Part shown: one piece after another, positions 53,297 to 62,073 of the stretch
Numbering within the stretch: position 1 is the stretch's first letter
Layout of the letters: every line of letters starts with the position of its first letter
Assembly (NCBI RefSeq): GCF_003217475.1
Contig: NZ_QJSP01000002.1
Span: forward strand, 124,001-188,000
Reading direction: 5' to 3'
Source of the DNA: Williamsia limnetica
Lineage (GTDB): Bacteria; Actinomycetota; Actinomycetes; Mycobacteriales; Mycobacteriaceae
Length of the DNA: 64,000 nt
The notes under the pieces: model-generated
What the model was told of the DNA's origin: nothing
Database searches by the model: none
What the model saw: only the letters and a program-made list of their open reading frames with translations
Position numbers and translations under genes: made by a program

Positions 53297-53310
53297 TAGA
53301 ACACGTTCCA
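53297..53310. promoter_or_regulatory. KstR box upstream of the aldehyde dehydrogenase
   Basis: TAGAACACGTTCCA is a full consensus match. The site is 36 bases from the aldehyde dehydrogenase ATG and 49 bases from the methyltransferase ATG on the other strand; the former is the likelier target. Confidence 0.85.
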
Positions 53311-53359
53311 GTTTTCTGGAATGGAGTTGGTTGCACCCGTATGCGCTACCTTCGACCCA

Positions 53360-54148
53360 ATGACGGAAACGGCCAGGTCTGCGGCGTCGTCGGCGGTGGT
53401 TGTAGCCCGTCTGCGGGCAGCCGGTTGCGTCTTCGCCGAGGACGAGGCGCAAATCCTCGTGGCCGCTGCCGCGGACCCGGTGGCCCTGGAGCGGCTGGTG
53501 CAGCGCCGTGTTGCAGGCGAACCGCTCGAGTACATCACCGGGTCGGTCGAGTTCGGCGACCTGCAGGTGTCGGTGATCCCGGGGGTCTTCGTGCCGAGGC
53601 AGCGGTCGCTGCTCCTGGTCGAGATCGCCGTAGAGCTCGCCCTCCCGGCGGCAACGATCGTCGATATGTGTTGCGGATCCGGGGCCCTCGGGTCGGTGTT
53701 GGCGACGCGATTGCCTGCCGCGACGATCGTCGCCGCAGACATCGACCCGGTCGCGGCCGACTGTGCCCGGGTCAACCTCGCCGGGCGTGGCCAGGTCCAT
53801 CTCGGCGATCTGTTCGATGCATTGCCGCACGAACTCGGGAGGCACATCGACGTGGTGGTGTGCAACGCCCCGTATGTGCCGACCGCAGCCATCGCGACGA
53901 TGCCGCCCGAGGCCCGCGAACACGAGCCGCAAGCGACACTCGACGGCGGTGTCGACGGGCTGGATCTGCTGCGACGAGTTGCTGTGTCGGCGCCGCGGTG
54001 GCTGGCCCGGCCGTCCCACCTGGTGATGGAAGTCGGTGCAAGCCAAGCTCATACGGCTTGCGACATCTTCACGGCCGCCGGCTTCGCGGCGTCGATCCGA
54101 CGGGATGACGACCGCGGCGCGATCGCCGTTGTCGGGGTGCTGGACTAG
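53360..54148 (+). CDS. PrmC/HemK-like N5-glutamine methyltransferase homologue
   Basis: A protein of 262 residues. A small N-terminal helical domain is followed by a class I SAM methyltransferase (IVDMCCGSGALGSVLATRL, VAADIDPVAADCARVN). The catalytic NPPY of PrmC reads NAPYVP here, so activity on release factors is uncertain; it is a paralogue-like form seen in actinobacteria. ATG 53360 is chosen; ATG 53321 lies upstream in frame, near the KstR box. Its stop codon overlaps that of the convergent mhuD in the sequence CTAG. Confidence 0.75.
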   Translation: MTETARSAASSAVVVARLRAAGCVFAEDEAQILVAAAADPVALERLVQRRVAGEPLEYITGSVEFGDLQVSVIPGVFVPRQRSLLLVEIAVELALPAATIVDMCCGSGALGSVLATRLPAATIVAADIDPVAADCARVNLAGRGQVHLGDLFDALPHELGRHIDVVVCNAPYVPTAAIATMPPEAREHEPQATLDGGVDGLDLLRRVAVSAPRWLARPSHLVMEVGASQAHTACDIFTAAGFAASIRRDDDRGAIAVVGVLD

Positions 54149-54453
54149 GTACCGGGCTTGACGTCCAGGACGATTTCGAATTCCAGCAGGTCGGCGCCGC
54201 TGGAGACCGGCTTGGCGCGTTCCCCGGCGTGGGCCTCACGGGCAGGACCGGCGGCCCAGGCCTGGAAGGCCTCTTCCGACTCCCATTGCGTCACCACGAA
54301 ATACCGGTCGTCGCCCTTGACCGGGCGCAAGAGCTGAAAACCGAGGAAACCCGGCGATCCGTCCACGGAGTGGGCGCGATGGGCGAACCGCTTCTCCAAC
54401 TCGGGTCCGGAACCTTCGGGAACGGAAATCGCGTTGATCTTCACAACAGCCAT
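54145..54453 (-). CDS. mhuD: MhuD, heme-degrading monooxygenase
   Basis: A protein of 102 residues of the IsdG/MhuD ABM-fold family. It opens heme to release iron, giving mycobilin-type products in mycobacteria. Asn7, Arg26, Trp66 and His75, which match the heme-contacting residues of M. tuberculosis MhuD (Rv3592), are all in place from the ATG at 54453, and KINAI and SPGFLGFQLLRPVKG are conserved. A GTG nine bases upstream is an alternative. It is divergent from a hydrolase gene. Confidence 0.93.
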   Translation of the reverse strand: MAVVKINAISVPEGSGPELEKRFAHRAHSVDGSPGFLGFQLLRPVKGDDRYFVVTQWESEEAFQAWAAGPAREAHAGERAKPVSSGADLLEFEIVLDVKPGT

Positions 54454-54553
54454 GGATGTCACACTACCGCCGGGCCCGGATGCACGGAACTTCCGGCGGC
54501 GCCGCCGCAGGCCGCCAAGCTGACGTCGTGCAGGGCGGATAACGTTCTACCCC

Positions 54554-55354
54554 GTGAGTGCGGACACGGGATTCATCGACTACGGCGGAATGCCGGATCA
54601 GCCGCCGATCGTCCTGATGCACGGGCTGATGGGTCGAGGCCGGACCTGGCAACGGCAGATCCCGTGGTTGCGGCGGTACGGCCGGGTCTTCGCGTTCGAC
54701 GCCGCCTGGCACACCGGTCGCGACATCGCACCGCCCGCGGACCTCGACGAACTCAGCACCGAACGGTTCGTCGCCGACCTCGCAGAAGTGCTGACCTGGA
54801 TCGACATGGGGCCGGCGGTCCTCATCGGCCATTCCATGGGCGCCCTGCACTCGTGGTGCGTGGCAGCCGAATACCCGGAACTGGTGTCGGCGCTGGTGAT
54901 CGAGGACATGGCTCCCGACTTCCGGGGCCGCACGACGCAGGGCTGGCAGCCCTGGTTCGATTCCTGGCCCTCGAAATTCGACTCCCTCGAGCACGCTCAG
55001 GACATGTTCGGCGACATCGCTGGGCGCTACTTCTACGAAGCGTTCGACGACGGTGTCCTGCATGGCCGGCTCGACATATGGGCGCAGATCGCCGAAGAGT
55101 GGGGGCAGCGAGACTTCTGGGACCAATGGCACCGGGTCGCGGCTCCGAGCCTGTTGATCGAAGCCGGCAACAGCGTCGTACCGCCGGGTCAGATGGCGAC
55201 CATGGCCGAATCGAAAGACAACTCGATCTATCTCAAAGTTGCCGGCGCAAGCCATCTCGTGCACGACGACGCCCCGAACGAATACCGCGGCGCCGTCGAG
55301 GCCTTCTTGTGCGGGCGGCCTGCGCCCTGGCGGAGCAGCAACATCAAACCCTGA
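54554..55354 (+). CDS. Alpha/beta hydrolase (Rv3591c-like)
   Basis: A protein of 266 residues. The oxyanion start LMHGLMGRGRTW, the nucleophile elbow LIGHSMGALHSW (Ser) and the catalytic His in VAGASHLVHDD are clear, so it is an active-looking hydrolase; the substrate is unknown. It lies between mhuD and mutY as in M. tuberculosis. The GTG start has no obvious ribosome binding site. It is convergent with mutY across nine bases. Confidence 0.85.
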   Translation: MSADTGFIDYGGMPDQPPIVLMHGLMGRGRTWQRQIPWLRRYGRVFAFDAAWHTGRDIAPPADLDELSTERFVADLAEVLTWIDMGPAVLIGHSMGALHSWCVAAEYPELVSALVIEDMAPDFRGRTTQGWQPWFDSWPSKFDSLEHAQDMFGDIAGRYFYEAFDDGVLHGRLDIWAQIAEEWGQRDFWDQWHRVAAPSLLIEAGNSVVPPGQMATMAESKDNSIYLKVAGASHLVHDDAPNEYRGAVEAFLCGRPAPWRSSNIKP

Positions 55355-55363
55355 CCACCGCGA

Positions 55364-56257
55364 TCAGCCTTCGCCCGCGAGCGCGAATCGGCCGTCCGCG
55401 GTGATCTCGGCCAAGCCGTCGACCAACAACGAATCGAGCGCCCGGTCGCGTTGTGCGGTGTCGGAGGTCCAGACCACGTCCAGTGCCGCCCGCGACACAG
55501 GCATCTCACTGCCGCGCAACACGTCGAGCAGCAGGCCACGCACCTGCCGGTCGGTGCCGGCGAACTTCTGCACCTTGCGGGCCGGCCCCACATGCGCGGG
55601 CGACCCGGCAGCCACCCACCGGCAGTCGGTCAGCGGGCAGCGCTCACAGCGCGGATTCTTTGCGACACACACGAGCGCACCGAGCTCCATCAGGGCGGCC
55701 GAGAAGCGCGGGGCCCGAGCATCATCGGGCAGCAGCAGTTGGGCGTCGACGAGATCTGCCCGCGCCGGATTGCCTGGTTCGGCGCGCCCATGAACAGCCC
55801 TGGCGATCACCCGTCGCACATTGGTGTCGACCACCGGCACGGACTGCCCGTACGCGAAGCAGGCGATGGCCCGCGCGGTGTAATCCCCGATCCCGGGAAG
55901 GGTCAGCAGCACGTCGACGTCGGCGGGCACCACGTCGCCATGCTCGGCGGCCAACACTGCCGAACACGCGTGCAGACGCATCGCCCTGCGCGGATAGCCG
56001 AGCTTGCCCCACGCCCGCACCACCTCACCCACCGGCGCGGCCGCCATCGCCGACGGCACGGGCCATCGCTCGACCCACTGCTGCCAGATGGGCGCGACCC
56101 GTGACACCGGGGTCTGCTGCAGCATGATCTCGCTGATCAGGATGTGCCACGCGGTCACGTCGTCCCGGCGCCATGGCAGGTCCCGCTCGGCCGTATCGAA
56201 CCAACCGAGGAGCTTGCCCGGCGAGACCGGATCGGGACGGGGCACAATGTCACCCAT
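55364..56257 (-). CDS. mutY: MutY, A/G-specific adenine glycosylase
   Basis: A protein of 297 residues that removes adenine mispaired with 8-oxoguanine. The catalytic Glu lies in ISEIMLQQTP, the helix-hairpin-helix is LLTLPGIGDYTARAI, the catalytic Asp is in VPVVDTNVRR and the [4Fe-4S] Cys cluster is CVAKNPRCERCPLTDC. The NUDIX-like C-terminal domain is short, as in mycobacterial MutY. The start codon overlaps the divergent canB start in the sequence CATG. Confidence 0.93.
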   Translation of the reverse strand: MGDIVPRPDPVSPGKLLGWFDTAERDLPWRRDDVTAWHILISEIMLQQTPVSRVAPIWQQWVERWPVPSAMAAAPVGEVVRAWGKLGYPRRAMRLHACSAVLAAEHGDVVPADVDVLLTLPGIGDYTARAIACFAYGQSVPVVDTNVRRVIARAVHGRAEPGNPARADLVDAQLLLPDDARAPRFSAALMELGALVCVAKNPRCERCPLTDCRWVAAGSPAHVGPARKVQKFAGTDRQVRGLLLDVLRGSEMPVSRAALDVVWTSDTAQRDRALDSLLVDGLAEITADGRFALAGEG

Positions 56258-56909
56258 GGCTCAGACAACTCCGGCGCAGGCGTGGAAACAGCTGCGCGAA
56301 GGTAACGAACGTTTCGTGGCAGGCAACTCGGCTCATCCCAGCCAGGGTATCGAGGATCGTCACCGGCTCACCGGCGGCCAGCATCCGAAAGCCGTACTCT
56401 TCGGGTGCGCCGACTCGCGTGTTGCCGCCGAGATCATCTTCGATCAGGGACTCGGCGACATGTTCGTCATCCGCACTGCCGGCCACGTCATCGACTCGGC
56501 GGTGCTCGGCTCGATCGAATACGCCACCGAGGTACTCGGCGTACCGCTCATCGCGATCCTCGGCCACGACAGCTGCGGCGCGGTCCGCGCGACCCTCGAC
56601 GCCCTCGACGATCTCCAGATCCCAGGTGGCTTCATCCGCGACGTCGTCGAACGCGTGACCCCGAGCATCCTCGCCGGCCGCAGCGAAGGGCTCACTCGTG
56701 TCGACGAGTTCGAGGCGCGACACGTCAAGGAGACCGGCCGGTTGATGGTGCAGCGCAGTCGCTACATCGCAGACCGGGTCGAGAAAGGTGAGGTCGGCAT
56801 CGTCGGCCTGACCTACGAGCTCTCCGAAGGCAAAGTCCGGCTGCGCGGCACCCTCGGTGATGTCGGCGAAGACAACAGCAACCCGGAGACCCCCAGCCTC
56901 AGCGCCTAG
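56256..56909 (+). CDS. canB: Beta-carbonic anhydrase CanB
   Basis: A protein of 217 residues that interconverts CO2 and bicarbonate. The zinc ligands lie in FGCADSRV (Cys, Asp-Arg dyad) and LGHDSCGAV (His and Cys). GNERFVAG and IRTAGHVIDSAVLGSIEYA are typical of beta-class enzymes and match M. tuberculosis CanB (Rv3588c). ATG 56256 is used; ATG 56247 is in frame upstream. It is divergent from mutY with overlapping starts. Confidence 0.93.
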   Translation: MAQTTPAQAWKQLREGNERFVAGNSAHPSQGIEDRHRLTGGQHPKAVLFGCADSRVAAEIIFDQGLGDMFVIRTAGHVIDSAVLGSIEYATEVLGVPLIAILGHDSCGAVRATLDALDDLQIPGGFIRDVVERVTPSILAGRSEGLTRVDEFEARHVKETGRLMVQRSRYIADRVEKGEVGIVGLTYELSEGKVRLRGTLGDVGEDNSNPETPSLSA

Positions 56910-57009
56910 TCGAGCTCCGCTCCGCTGCGCTGCGTCTCAGGCGACCGGTTCGAGCTCCGCTGCGCTGCGTCTCAGGCGACCGGTTCGAGCTCCGCTGCGC
57001 TGCGTCTCA
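56910..57009. repeat. 35-bp tandem repeat, about three copies, after canB
   Basis: TCGAGCTCCGCTGCGCTGCG plus TCTCAGGCGACCGGT is repeated: 56910-56949 (with a five-base insertion), 56950-56984, and a partial copy to 57009. Non-coding. Confidence 0.9.
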
Positions 57010-57078
57010 CAGGACCCGAAATGCGACACGCCGCGTCTGGTCAGCCGGTGGGTGGCTACCGGCCACTAGCGTCAGGGT

Positions 57079-57846
57079 GTGCTAGATCCTCAGGGCCCAC
57101 TGCCACCGGAAATCTACTGGCGCCGACGCGCACTAGCGGTCGGCGTCCTGGTGGTCGTGCTCGCAGTGATCATCGGCTTGATCTTCTGGGTGACCAGCGA
57201 CGACAGCGGCAAGAACACCGCAAACTCGACGGACCTCTCGGGAACTCCCAGCTATGCGTTGCCCTCGGCATACAGCGATCCGTCGGCATCCGCCTCGGGT
57301 GTGCCAGGGGTCAGCGGCGGCTCGAGTGGCGGCGGCGGCGGTAATGCGGCGGCCCCCGGCGAGTCACCTGCGCCAGGCGAGCCGGGCATCCCCGGCGGTA
57401 CGCCCGCCGGTGAGACCCCACAGCCGGTTCCCGCGAGCGGACTGTGCCCTGATCAGAACATCTCGGTGGTGCTCTACACCGACAAACCTGCCTACGTCGA
57501 AGGCGAACAGCCGATCTTCACGATCGCCGTCACCAACGCCGGGCTCTCCGAATGCACCAGGGACGTCGGCAAGGCGATGCAGAGCGTCACCGTGCTCAAC
57601 CTCGCCGGAGACCGGCGCATCTGGGCCTCAGGCGATTGCGCACCCGTCGAAGGCGTCAACAATCAGCTGCTCAAGCCCGGACAGCAGGTCAAAGACACCA
57701 TCGACTGGTCCGGCACCACCAGCACCCCGGGCTGCGAGACCGTGCGTCAGCCGGTCGCTCCCGGTGCCTACCAGGCGGTCGCACGGATCGGCGAAAAAGC
57801 AAGTGCCCCGATCACATTTAACGTGAATCGCCCCGCCGCGCAGTAA
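57079..57846 (+). CDS. Single-pass membrane protein with a Gly/Pro-rich linker (Rv3587c-like)
   Basis: A protein of 255 residues. A short cytoplasmic start (PLPPEIYWRRRALAV) leads to one membrane helix (GVLVVVLAVIIGLIFWV), a Ser/Gly/Pro linker (about 55-120) and an extracytoplasmic beta-rich domain (ISVVLYTDKPAYVEGEQPIF, ...) with four Cys that could form two disulfides. In M. tuberculosis Rv3587c lies next to canB and disA in the same way. Function unknown. GTG 57079 is chosen as first good start. Confidence 0.8.
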   Translation: MLDPQGPLPPEIYWRRRALAVGVLVVVLAVIIGLIFWVTSDDSGKNTANSTDLSGTPSYALPSAYSDPSASASGVPGVSGGSSGGGGGNAAAPGESPAPGEPGIPGGTPAGETPQPVPASGLCPDQNISVVLYTDKPAYVEGEQPIFTIAVTNAGLSECTRDVGKAMQSVTVLNLAGDRRIWASGDCAPVEGVNNQLLKPGQQVKDTIDWSGTTSTPGCETVRQPVAPGAYQAVARIGEKASAPITFNVNRPAAQ

Positions 57847-57877
57847 CATTTTGCTCGCCCGCTCGCTGGGTCGTCGC

Positions 57878-57953
57878 GGCCCTGATCGCACGTTCTTCCC
57901 TCGTCTTCACCTCGCTGGCGCTCGTTCATCCTCAGTCCAGAACGTGCGGGGCC
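57878..57953. terminator. Long-loop inverted repeat between convergent genes
   Basis: GGCCC(N5)GCACGTTCT and AGAACGTGC(G)GGGCC form a split stem around about 42 bases in the gap between the membrane-protein gene and disA. A bidirectional terminator is possible; the loop is longer than usual. Nothing else was seen in this gap. Confidence 0.4.
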
Positions 57954-57984
57954 ACGAGACCGTTGTGGTCACCCGAAGTGGTTT

Positions 57985-59085
57985 CTAATCAAACCGTTCG
58001 ATGCTGGACTCGGCCAGACGGGAGAGTCCCTCTCGGATGTGGCGGGCCCAGATGCTGCCGATACCCTCGACAGCCTGTAGATCGGCTGCGGTGGCCGCCA
58101 GCAACGCCTGCAGCGTGCCGTAACTGCGCACCAAGCGGTCGATGTGCGCGAACTGCAGTCGCGGGATGCGTGCGAGCAACCGATAGCCGCGGGGACTCAT
58201 TGCGATGTCCTGAGCGTCAATGGTATTCGGGTAGCCGAACGCCCGGGCCAGGGCTGTCAGGTCCAGCAGGTCTGCGTCGGTGAGTTCTTCCACCGCGGCC
58301 AAGGCCTGTTCCACTTCTTGCGTGCTCGCCGGTTCCGGGCTCGCGAAGTAGTCGCGCACCACCAACTCACGTTGAGAGTCGTTCTCGCCCACCAGTTCCT
58401 CGAGCTGCAAACTGAGCTGACGGCCGTTGACTCCGAGTTCGAGGACATAGTGCTGGATTTCGTCCCGTACCCGGCGGACCATCTCGAGGCGTTGCACCAC
58501 GGTCATGGCGTCGCGGAGTGTCACATAGTCTTCGATCTCGGAACGCGACAGCTGTGCGCTGACCTCGTCCAGGCGGGTCTTGTAGCGCTCGAGCGTTGCC
58601 ACCGCGAGGTTCGCACGGGAGAGAATCGCGTCGGAACCCTCTACGACGTAACGGATTCCGGCCACGTAGGCGCTGACGATCGACATCGACGCACTGACCG
58701 AGATGACGGGATAGCCGGTCTGGATCGCGGTCCGCTCGGCAGATCGGTGCCGTGTTCCGGACTCGTCGGTGGGGATCGAGGGGTCAGGGACGAGTTGCAC
58801 GTTGGCGCGCACGATCCGGCTGCCGTCGGTGGAGAGCACCACGGCACCGTCCATCTTCGACAGCTCGCGCAGGCGGGTGGGGGCGAAGGCGACGTCCAGG
58901 TGGAAACCACCGGCGCAGATGCGTTCGACCTCCGGATCATGCCCGATGACGATCAAGGCACCGGTACGGCCACGGAGGATACGTTCGAGGCCGTCTCGCA
59001 GAGGGGTGCCGGGCGCTAGCCGGGCAATCGTCGTGCGAAGCAGGTCCGAGGCCGGAACCTCAGGCATGAGGCGCCTTTCTGTCAT
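57985..59085 (-). CDS. disA: DisA, diadenylate cyclase / DNA integrity scanning protein
   Basis: A protein of 366 residues that makes c-di-AMP from two ATP. The DAC domain has the motifs [10 protein letters not shown] and [11 protein letters not shown] (DGA and RHR), then a coiled linker and a C-terminal helix-hairpin-helix DNA-binding region ([19 protein letters not shown]). It scans for branched DNA and slows synthesis on binding. Corresponds to Rv3586. It is divergent from a thioesterase gene with 29 bases between starts. Confidence 0.94.
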   Translation of the reverse strand: MTERRLMPEVPASDLLRTTIARLAPGTPLRDGLERILRGRTGALIVIGHDPEVERICAGGFHLDVAFAPTRLRELSKMDGAVVLSTDGSRIVRANVQLVPDPSIPTDESGTRHRSAERTAIQTGYPVISVSASMSIVSAYVAGIRYVVEGSDAILSRANLAVATLERYKTRLDEVSAQLSRSEIEDYVTLRDAMTVVQRLEMVRRVRDEIQHYVLELGVNGRQLSLQLEELVGENDSQRELVVRDYFASPEPASTQEVEQALAAVEELTDADLLDLTALARAFGYPNTIDAQDIAMSPRGYRLLARIPRLQFAHIDRLVRSYGTLQALLAATAADLQAVEGIGSIWARHIREGLSRLAESSIERFD

Positions 59086-59114
59086 GAAGCAGGTGGAGAC
59101 TAGATTAGCTGTCT

Positions 59115-59681
59115 GTGAAAACCTCTTTCGTATTGCCCGACGACCTGGTCCCCGCAGTGCGGTCCCCGAAGGCTCCGGCGGCGGGCGGACCCGTGCGGGC
59201 GCACAACCCGATGTGCTTTGGATGTGGCGAGGATGCGCCGTCAGGTCTGCAGCTCAAGGCCGTCGCAGGTGAAGGGGTCGAAATCACCGCTCATATGCAG
59301 GTAGAGCCCCGTTTCGAGGGCGGGCCCGGCGTTATCCACGGCGGCATCCTGTCGTCTGCGTTCGACGAGGCGATGGGCCTCGCGCAGTGGATGGTCGGAG
59401 CAATCGCCGTGACCGCCCACCTGGAAATCGATTTCGCGAAGCCGATACCGATCGGCAGTGAGTTGCGCATCGAGGCCGAATGCATCGGCGAGGTCCGTCG
59501 CAAGCTGTACACCCGCGCGGTCGCTTACCTGGGTGACGATCCCGAACCGGTCGGGTCCGCACACGCGCTCTTCATCAAGATCAAGCCGCTCGAGCATTAC
59601 CGAGACAGTTTCGCCGCCAGCGGCGCGGCGGACTTCTATGCCGACAAGGTGGCTCGCCGAGAACGCAGCGGCGGAGTCTAG
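59115..59681 (+). CDS. Hotdog-fold thioesterase (PaaI-like)
   Basis: A protein of 188 residues. A CxxC pair ([15 protein letters not shown]) near the start and the hotdog core [20 protein letters not shown] are typical of the 4HBT family acting on acyl-CoA. The GTG start has no clear ribosome binding site; the 29-base gap to disA must hold both promoters, or one mRNA is leaderless. Substrate unknown. Confidence 0.8.
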   Translation: MKTSFVLPDDLVPAVRSPKAPAAGGPVRAHNPMCFGCGEDAPSGLQLKAVAGEGVEITAHMQVEPRFEGGPGVIHGGILSSAFDEAMGLAQWMVGAIAVTAHLEIDFAKPIPIGSELRIEAECIGEVRRKLYTRAVAYLGDDPEPVGSAHALFIKIKPLEHYRDSFAASGAADFYADKVARRERSGGV

Positions 59682-59703
59682 GGTCCAGGCCCCGGCGTCG
59701 ACT

Positions 59704-61101
59704 CTAGAAGGAGTACGGGCTCGACGGGCCTTTCAGGGCGACGCGCATGGCCGTCTGGAGATCGGCCACCTGTGTGATCTTGATGCCGGACGGCAGATCG
59801 AGTGATCCGGCCGGGACGATGGCATGTTTGAAGCCCAGCCGCTTGGCCTCGGCCACCCGCCGCCCGACCCCCGCGACGCGGCGCACCTCGCCGGCGAGCC
59901 CGATCTCGCCGAGCGCGACCATCGACCCCGGCAACGACCGCTCGGCCAGTATGGAACTGAGCGCGAGTGCGACGGCGAGGTCGGCGGCGGGTTCGCTGAT
60001 CTTCATGCCCCCGACGGTCGCGACGTAGACGTCCTGGTCGAACGTCGGAAGGTTGGCGCGTGCGGCACAGACGGCCAAGATCATTGCCACCCTTGCCGAG
60101 TCGATACCGACGACGGCGCGACGCGGGTTGGCCAGGCTCGACTTGGAGACCAGGGCCTGCACCTCCCCGAGCAGCGGGCGTTTGCCGTCCATCGCCACGG
60201 TGATCGCAGTGCCGGCCACGCCGATGTCGCGGTGATGCAGGAACAGTTCCGAGGGGTCGGTGACCTCGTGGATGCCGTCCTCGCGTTGTTCGAAACAGCC
60301 GACCTCATCGGCAGATCCGAAGCGGTTCTTGATCCCGCGAACCATTCGCAGGGTGGAGTGCTTGTCGCCCTCGAAGGACAGGACCACGTCGACGAGGTGC
60401 TCGAGGGACCGCGGCCCGGCGACGGTACCGTCCTTCGTCACGTGGCCGACGAGCACGACGGCTATCCCTGAATTCTTCGCAAGCGACGTCAAAGCGGTTG
60501 TGACTGCCCGGATCTGGGTGACGCCACCGTTCACACCGTCGACGCTCTGCGCAACCATCGTCTGCACCGAGTCGACGATCATCAGCGACGGCATCACGGC
60601 CTCGGCATGACCGAGGACGGCGCCGAGATCGGATTCGGCCGCCAGGTAGATCTCGTCGTGAACCGCGCCGGTGCGTTCAGCGCGCAGCCGCACCTGTCCG
60701 GCGGATTCTTCGCCGGTGACGTAGAGGGCTCGCCGGCCCTGTAGTGCCCATTGTTTGACGGCCTCGAGCAACAGCGTGGACTTGCCGACGCCGGGCTCCC
60801 CGGCCAGCAGCAGGACCGATCCGGGGACGATTCCTTTGCCCAGTACGCGATCGAGCTCACCGATGCCGGTGGAGAAGGCCGCCGCGTTGGTGGCGTCGAT
60901 CTGCGTCATCGGCCGCGCGGGTGTGCCGGGAACCGTTGCGAGCGTCGGCGACTTACCGGCACTGATCCCCGAGGAGGCGGCTGCGATGGACGCGACCTCG
61001 CCTACAGAGCCCCACTCGCCGCAATCGGGGCAACGCCCAAGCCATTTCGCGACCTGATAGCCACACGCACTACACCGGTACGTCGTTTTGGTTTTGGCCA
61101 C
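59704..61101 (-). CDS. radA: RadA, DNA repair ATPase
   Basis: A protein of 465 residues that helps branch migration in homologous recombination. The N-terminal zinc finger (CSACGYQVAKWLGRCPDCGE), Walker A (AGEPGVGKSTLLL), the RadA motif KNRFGSADE and the Lon-like C-terminal domain (KISEPAADLAVALALSS) are all present. GTG start at 61101. Corresponds to Rv3585. A dispersed palindromic element lies between it and lpqE. Confidence 0.95.
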   Translation of the reverse strand: MAKTKTTYRCSACGYQVAKWLGRCPDCGEWGSVGEVASIAAASSGISAGKSPTLATVPGTPARPMTQIDATNAAAFSTGIGELDRVLGKGIVPGSVLLLAGEPGVGKSTLLLEAVKQWALQGRRALYVTGEESAGQVRLRAERTGAVHDEIYLAAESDLGAVLGHAEAVMPSLMIVDSVQTMVAQSVDGVNGGVTQIRAVTTALTSLAKNSGIAVVLVGHVTKDGTVAGPRSLEHLVDVVLSFEGDKHSTLRMVRGIKNRFGSADEVGCFEQREDGIHEVTDPSELFLHHRDIGVAGTAITVAMDGKRPLLGEVQALVSKSSLANPRRAVVGIDSARVAMILAVCAARANLPTFDQDVYVATVGGMKISEPAADLAVALALSSILAERSLPGSMVALGEIGLAGEVRRVAGVGRRVAEAKRLGFKHAIVPAGSLDLPSGIKITQVADLQTAMRVALKGPSSPYSF

Positions 61102-61132
61102 CGGGCAACTCTAACGACGGCGACCGACAGAC

Positions 61133-61197
61133 CCGGTTTTGGTGGCTTGTGGCGACGGCGACCTGGGCAAACGGTCGCCGAAACCCACCAAGATCGG
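61133..61197 (+). repeat. Dispersed palindromic element, copy D
   Basis: Arms CCGGTTTTGGTGGCTTGTGG and CCGAAACCCACCAAGATCGG flank the loop core ACCTGGGCAAA. It sits between the lpqE stop (two bases away) and the radA start; both genes read leftward. Confidence 0.85.
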
Positions 61198-61198
61198 A

Positions 61199-61852
61199 CT
61201 AGTGGGCTTCGCCCTCGGCCTCTTCGACGCCGCGCGGCTTGTCCTGGCGCGGGAGGATCGCGCCGGCGTCGACCGGGACCTCGATGGTGGTCTGGCCGGC
61301 CTTCTCGAAGTCGAAGACCATCGGGACGGTCAGTCCGGGGGTCAGGCTCGGCGGAGCGCCGGTCACGGTGACGGTGATGCGCTCTTCGCTGGGATTGCTC
61401 GGCTCTTCGCTCGTGGTGAGCAGCAGGGCCGGTTCTCCGGCGCGCAGCGACTGGTTGGGTCCGATCTCGGTCTTGCCCTCGATCTCGACCTCCCCGCTGC
61501 CGTCGGCGAACGAGATGCTCTCGAGGGTGTCTGCGGTGTCTGGGCTGCCGTTGGCGATCAGGAACGCCATCTCGAGGGGTCCGCCGTTGACGAACGCCTG
61601 AGTGCTGCCGTCCTTCGGGAAGACGATGTGCACGTCACGGAGTGCAAGGGGACCGGCGTCGATCTCGTTGCCGTTGATCGCGGGCGCCTGGTTGGCCGTC
61701 TGCGCGATCTGCCCGGCGCCGCACGCGGTGGTGCCGATCAGCAGGCCTGACGCGATGGTTGCGGCGGCCACTGCCGAGACGAATCGACTGCGCCGGACGC
61801 TGCGCACCGACCGAGAACCCGTGGGCTGGGCCGAGACATTCTGCACTGACAC
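61199..61852 (-). CDS. lpqE: LpqE-like lipoprotein
   Basis: A protein of 217 residues. The lipoprotein signal has an Arg-rich start and lipobox LLIGTTAC, then a beta-rich extracytoplasmic domain. LpqE (Rv3584) is the M. tuberculosis counterpart by position. GTG 61852 is chosen because GGAGG lies seven bases upstream; the open frame continues upstream without a ribosome binding site. Function unknown. Confidence 0.85.
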   Translation of the reverse strand: MSVQNVSAQPTGSRSVRSVRRSRFVSAVAAATIASGLLIGTTACGAGQIAQTANQAPAINGNEIDAGPLALRDVHIVFPKDGSTQAFVNGGPLEMAFLIANGSPDTADTLESISFADGSGEVEIEGKTEIGPNQSLRAGEPALLLTTSEEPSNPSEERITVTVTGAPPSLTPGLTVPMVFDFEKAGQTTIEVPVDAGAILPRQDKPRGVEEAEGEAH

Positions 61853-62073
61853 CGGTTTTCCTCCGAGGTAGGTCATGATGCTGGCGCGCGCCATGCGCCG
61901 TTCGGGCGCCGGGAGATCCTGGTGCCGCCGAACACGCAGTGCGTGCACTACGGAGCGTAGTGGGCGGCGCCCGGGAAAGTCTGTCCGGGTCGTGAAATCG
62001 ATGCGTTTTCGTATTTCGGCCGGTTCGCCTCACATCCGTGACCTCGCGCGCACCGGTGCCCACCCAACCGGGC

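Noticed and set aside
54535-54552. KstR-like AACGTTCTA upstream of the hydrolase
   Set aside because: The half sites lack the two-base spacer (AACGTT), so it does not fit TnnAACnnGTTnnA.
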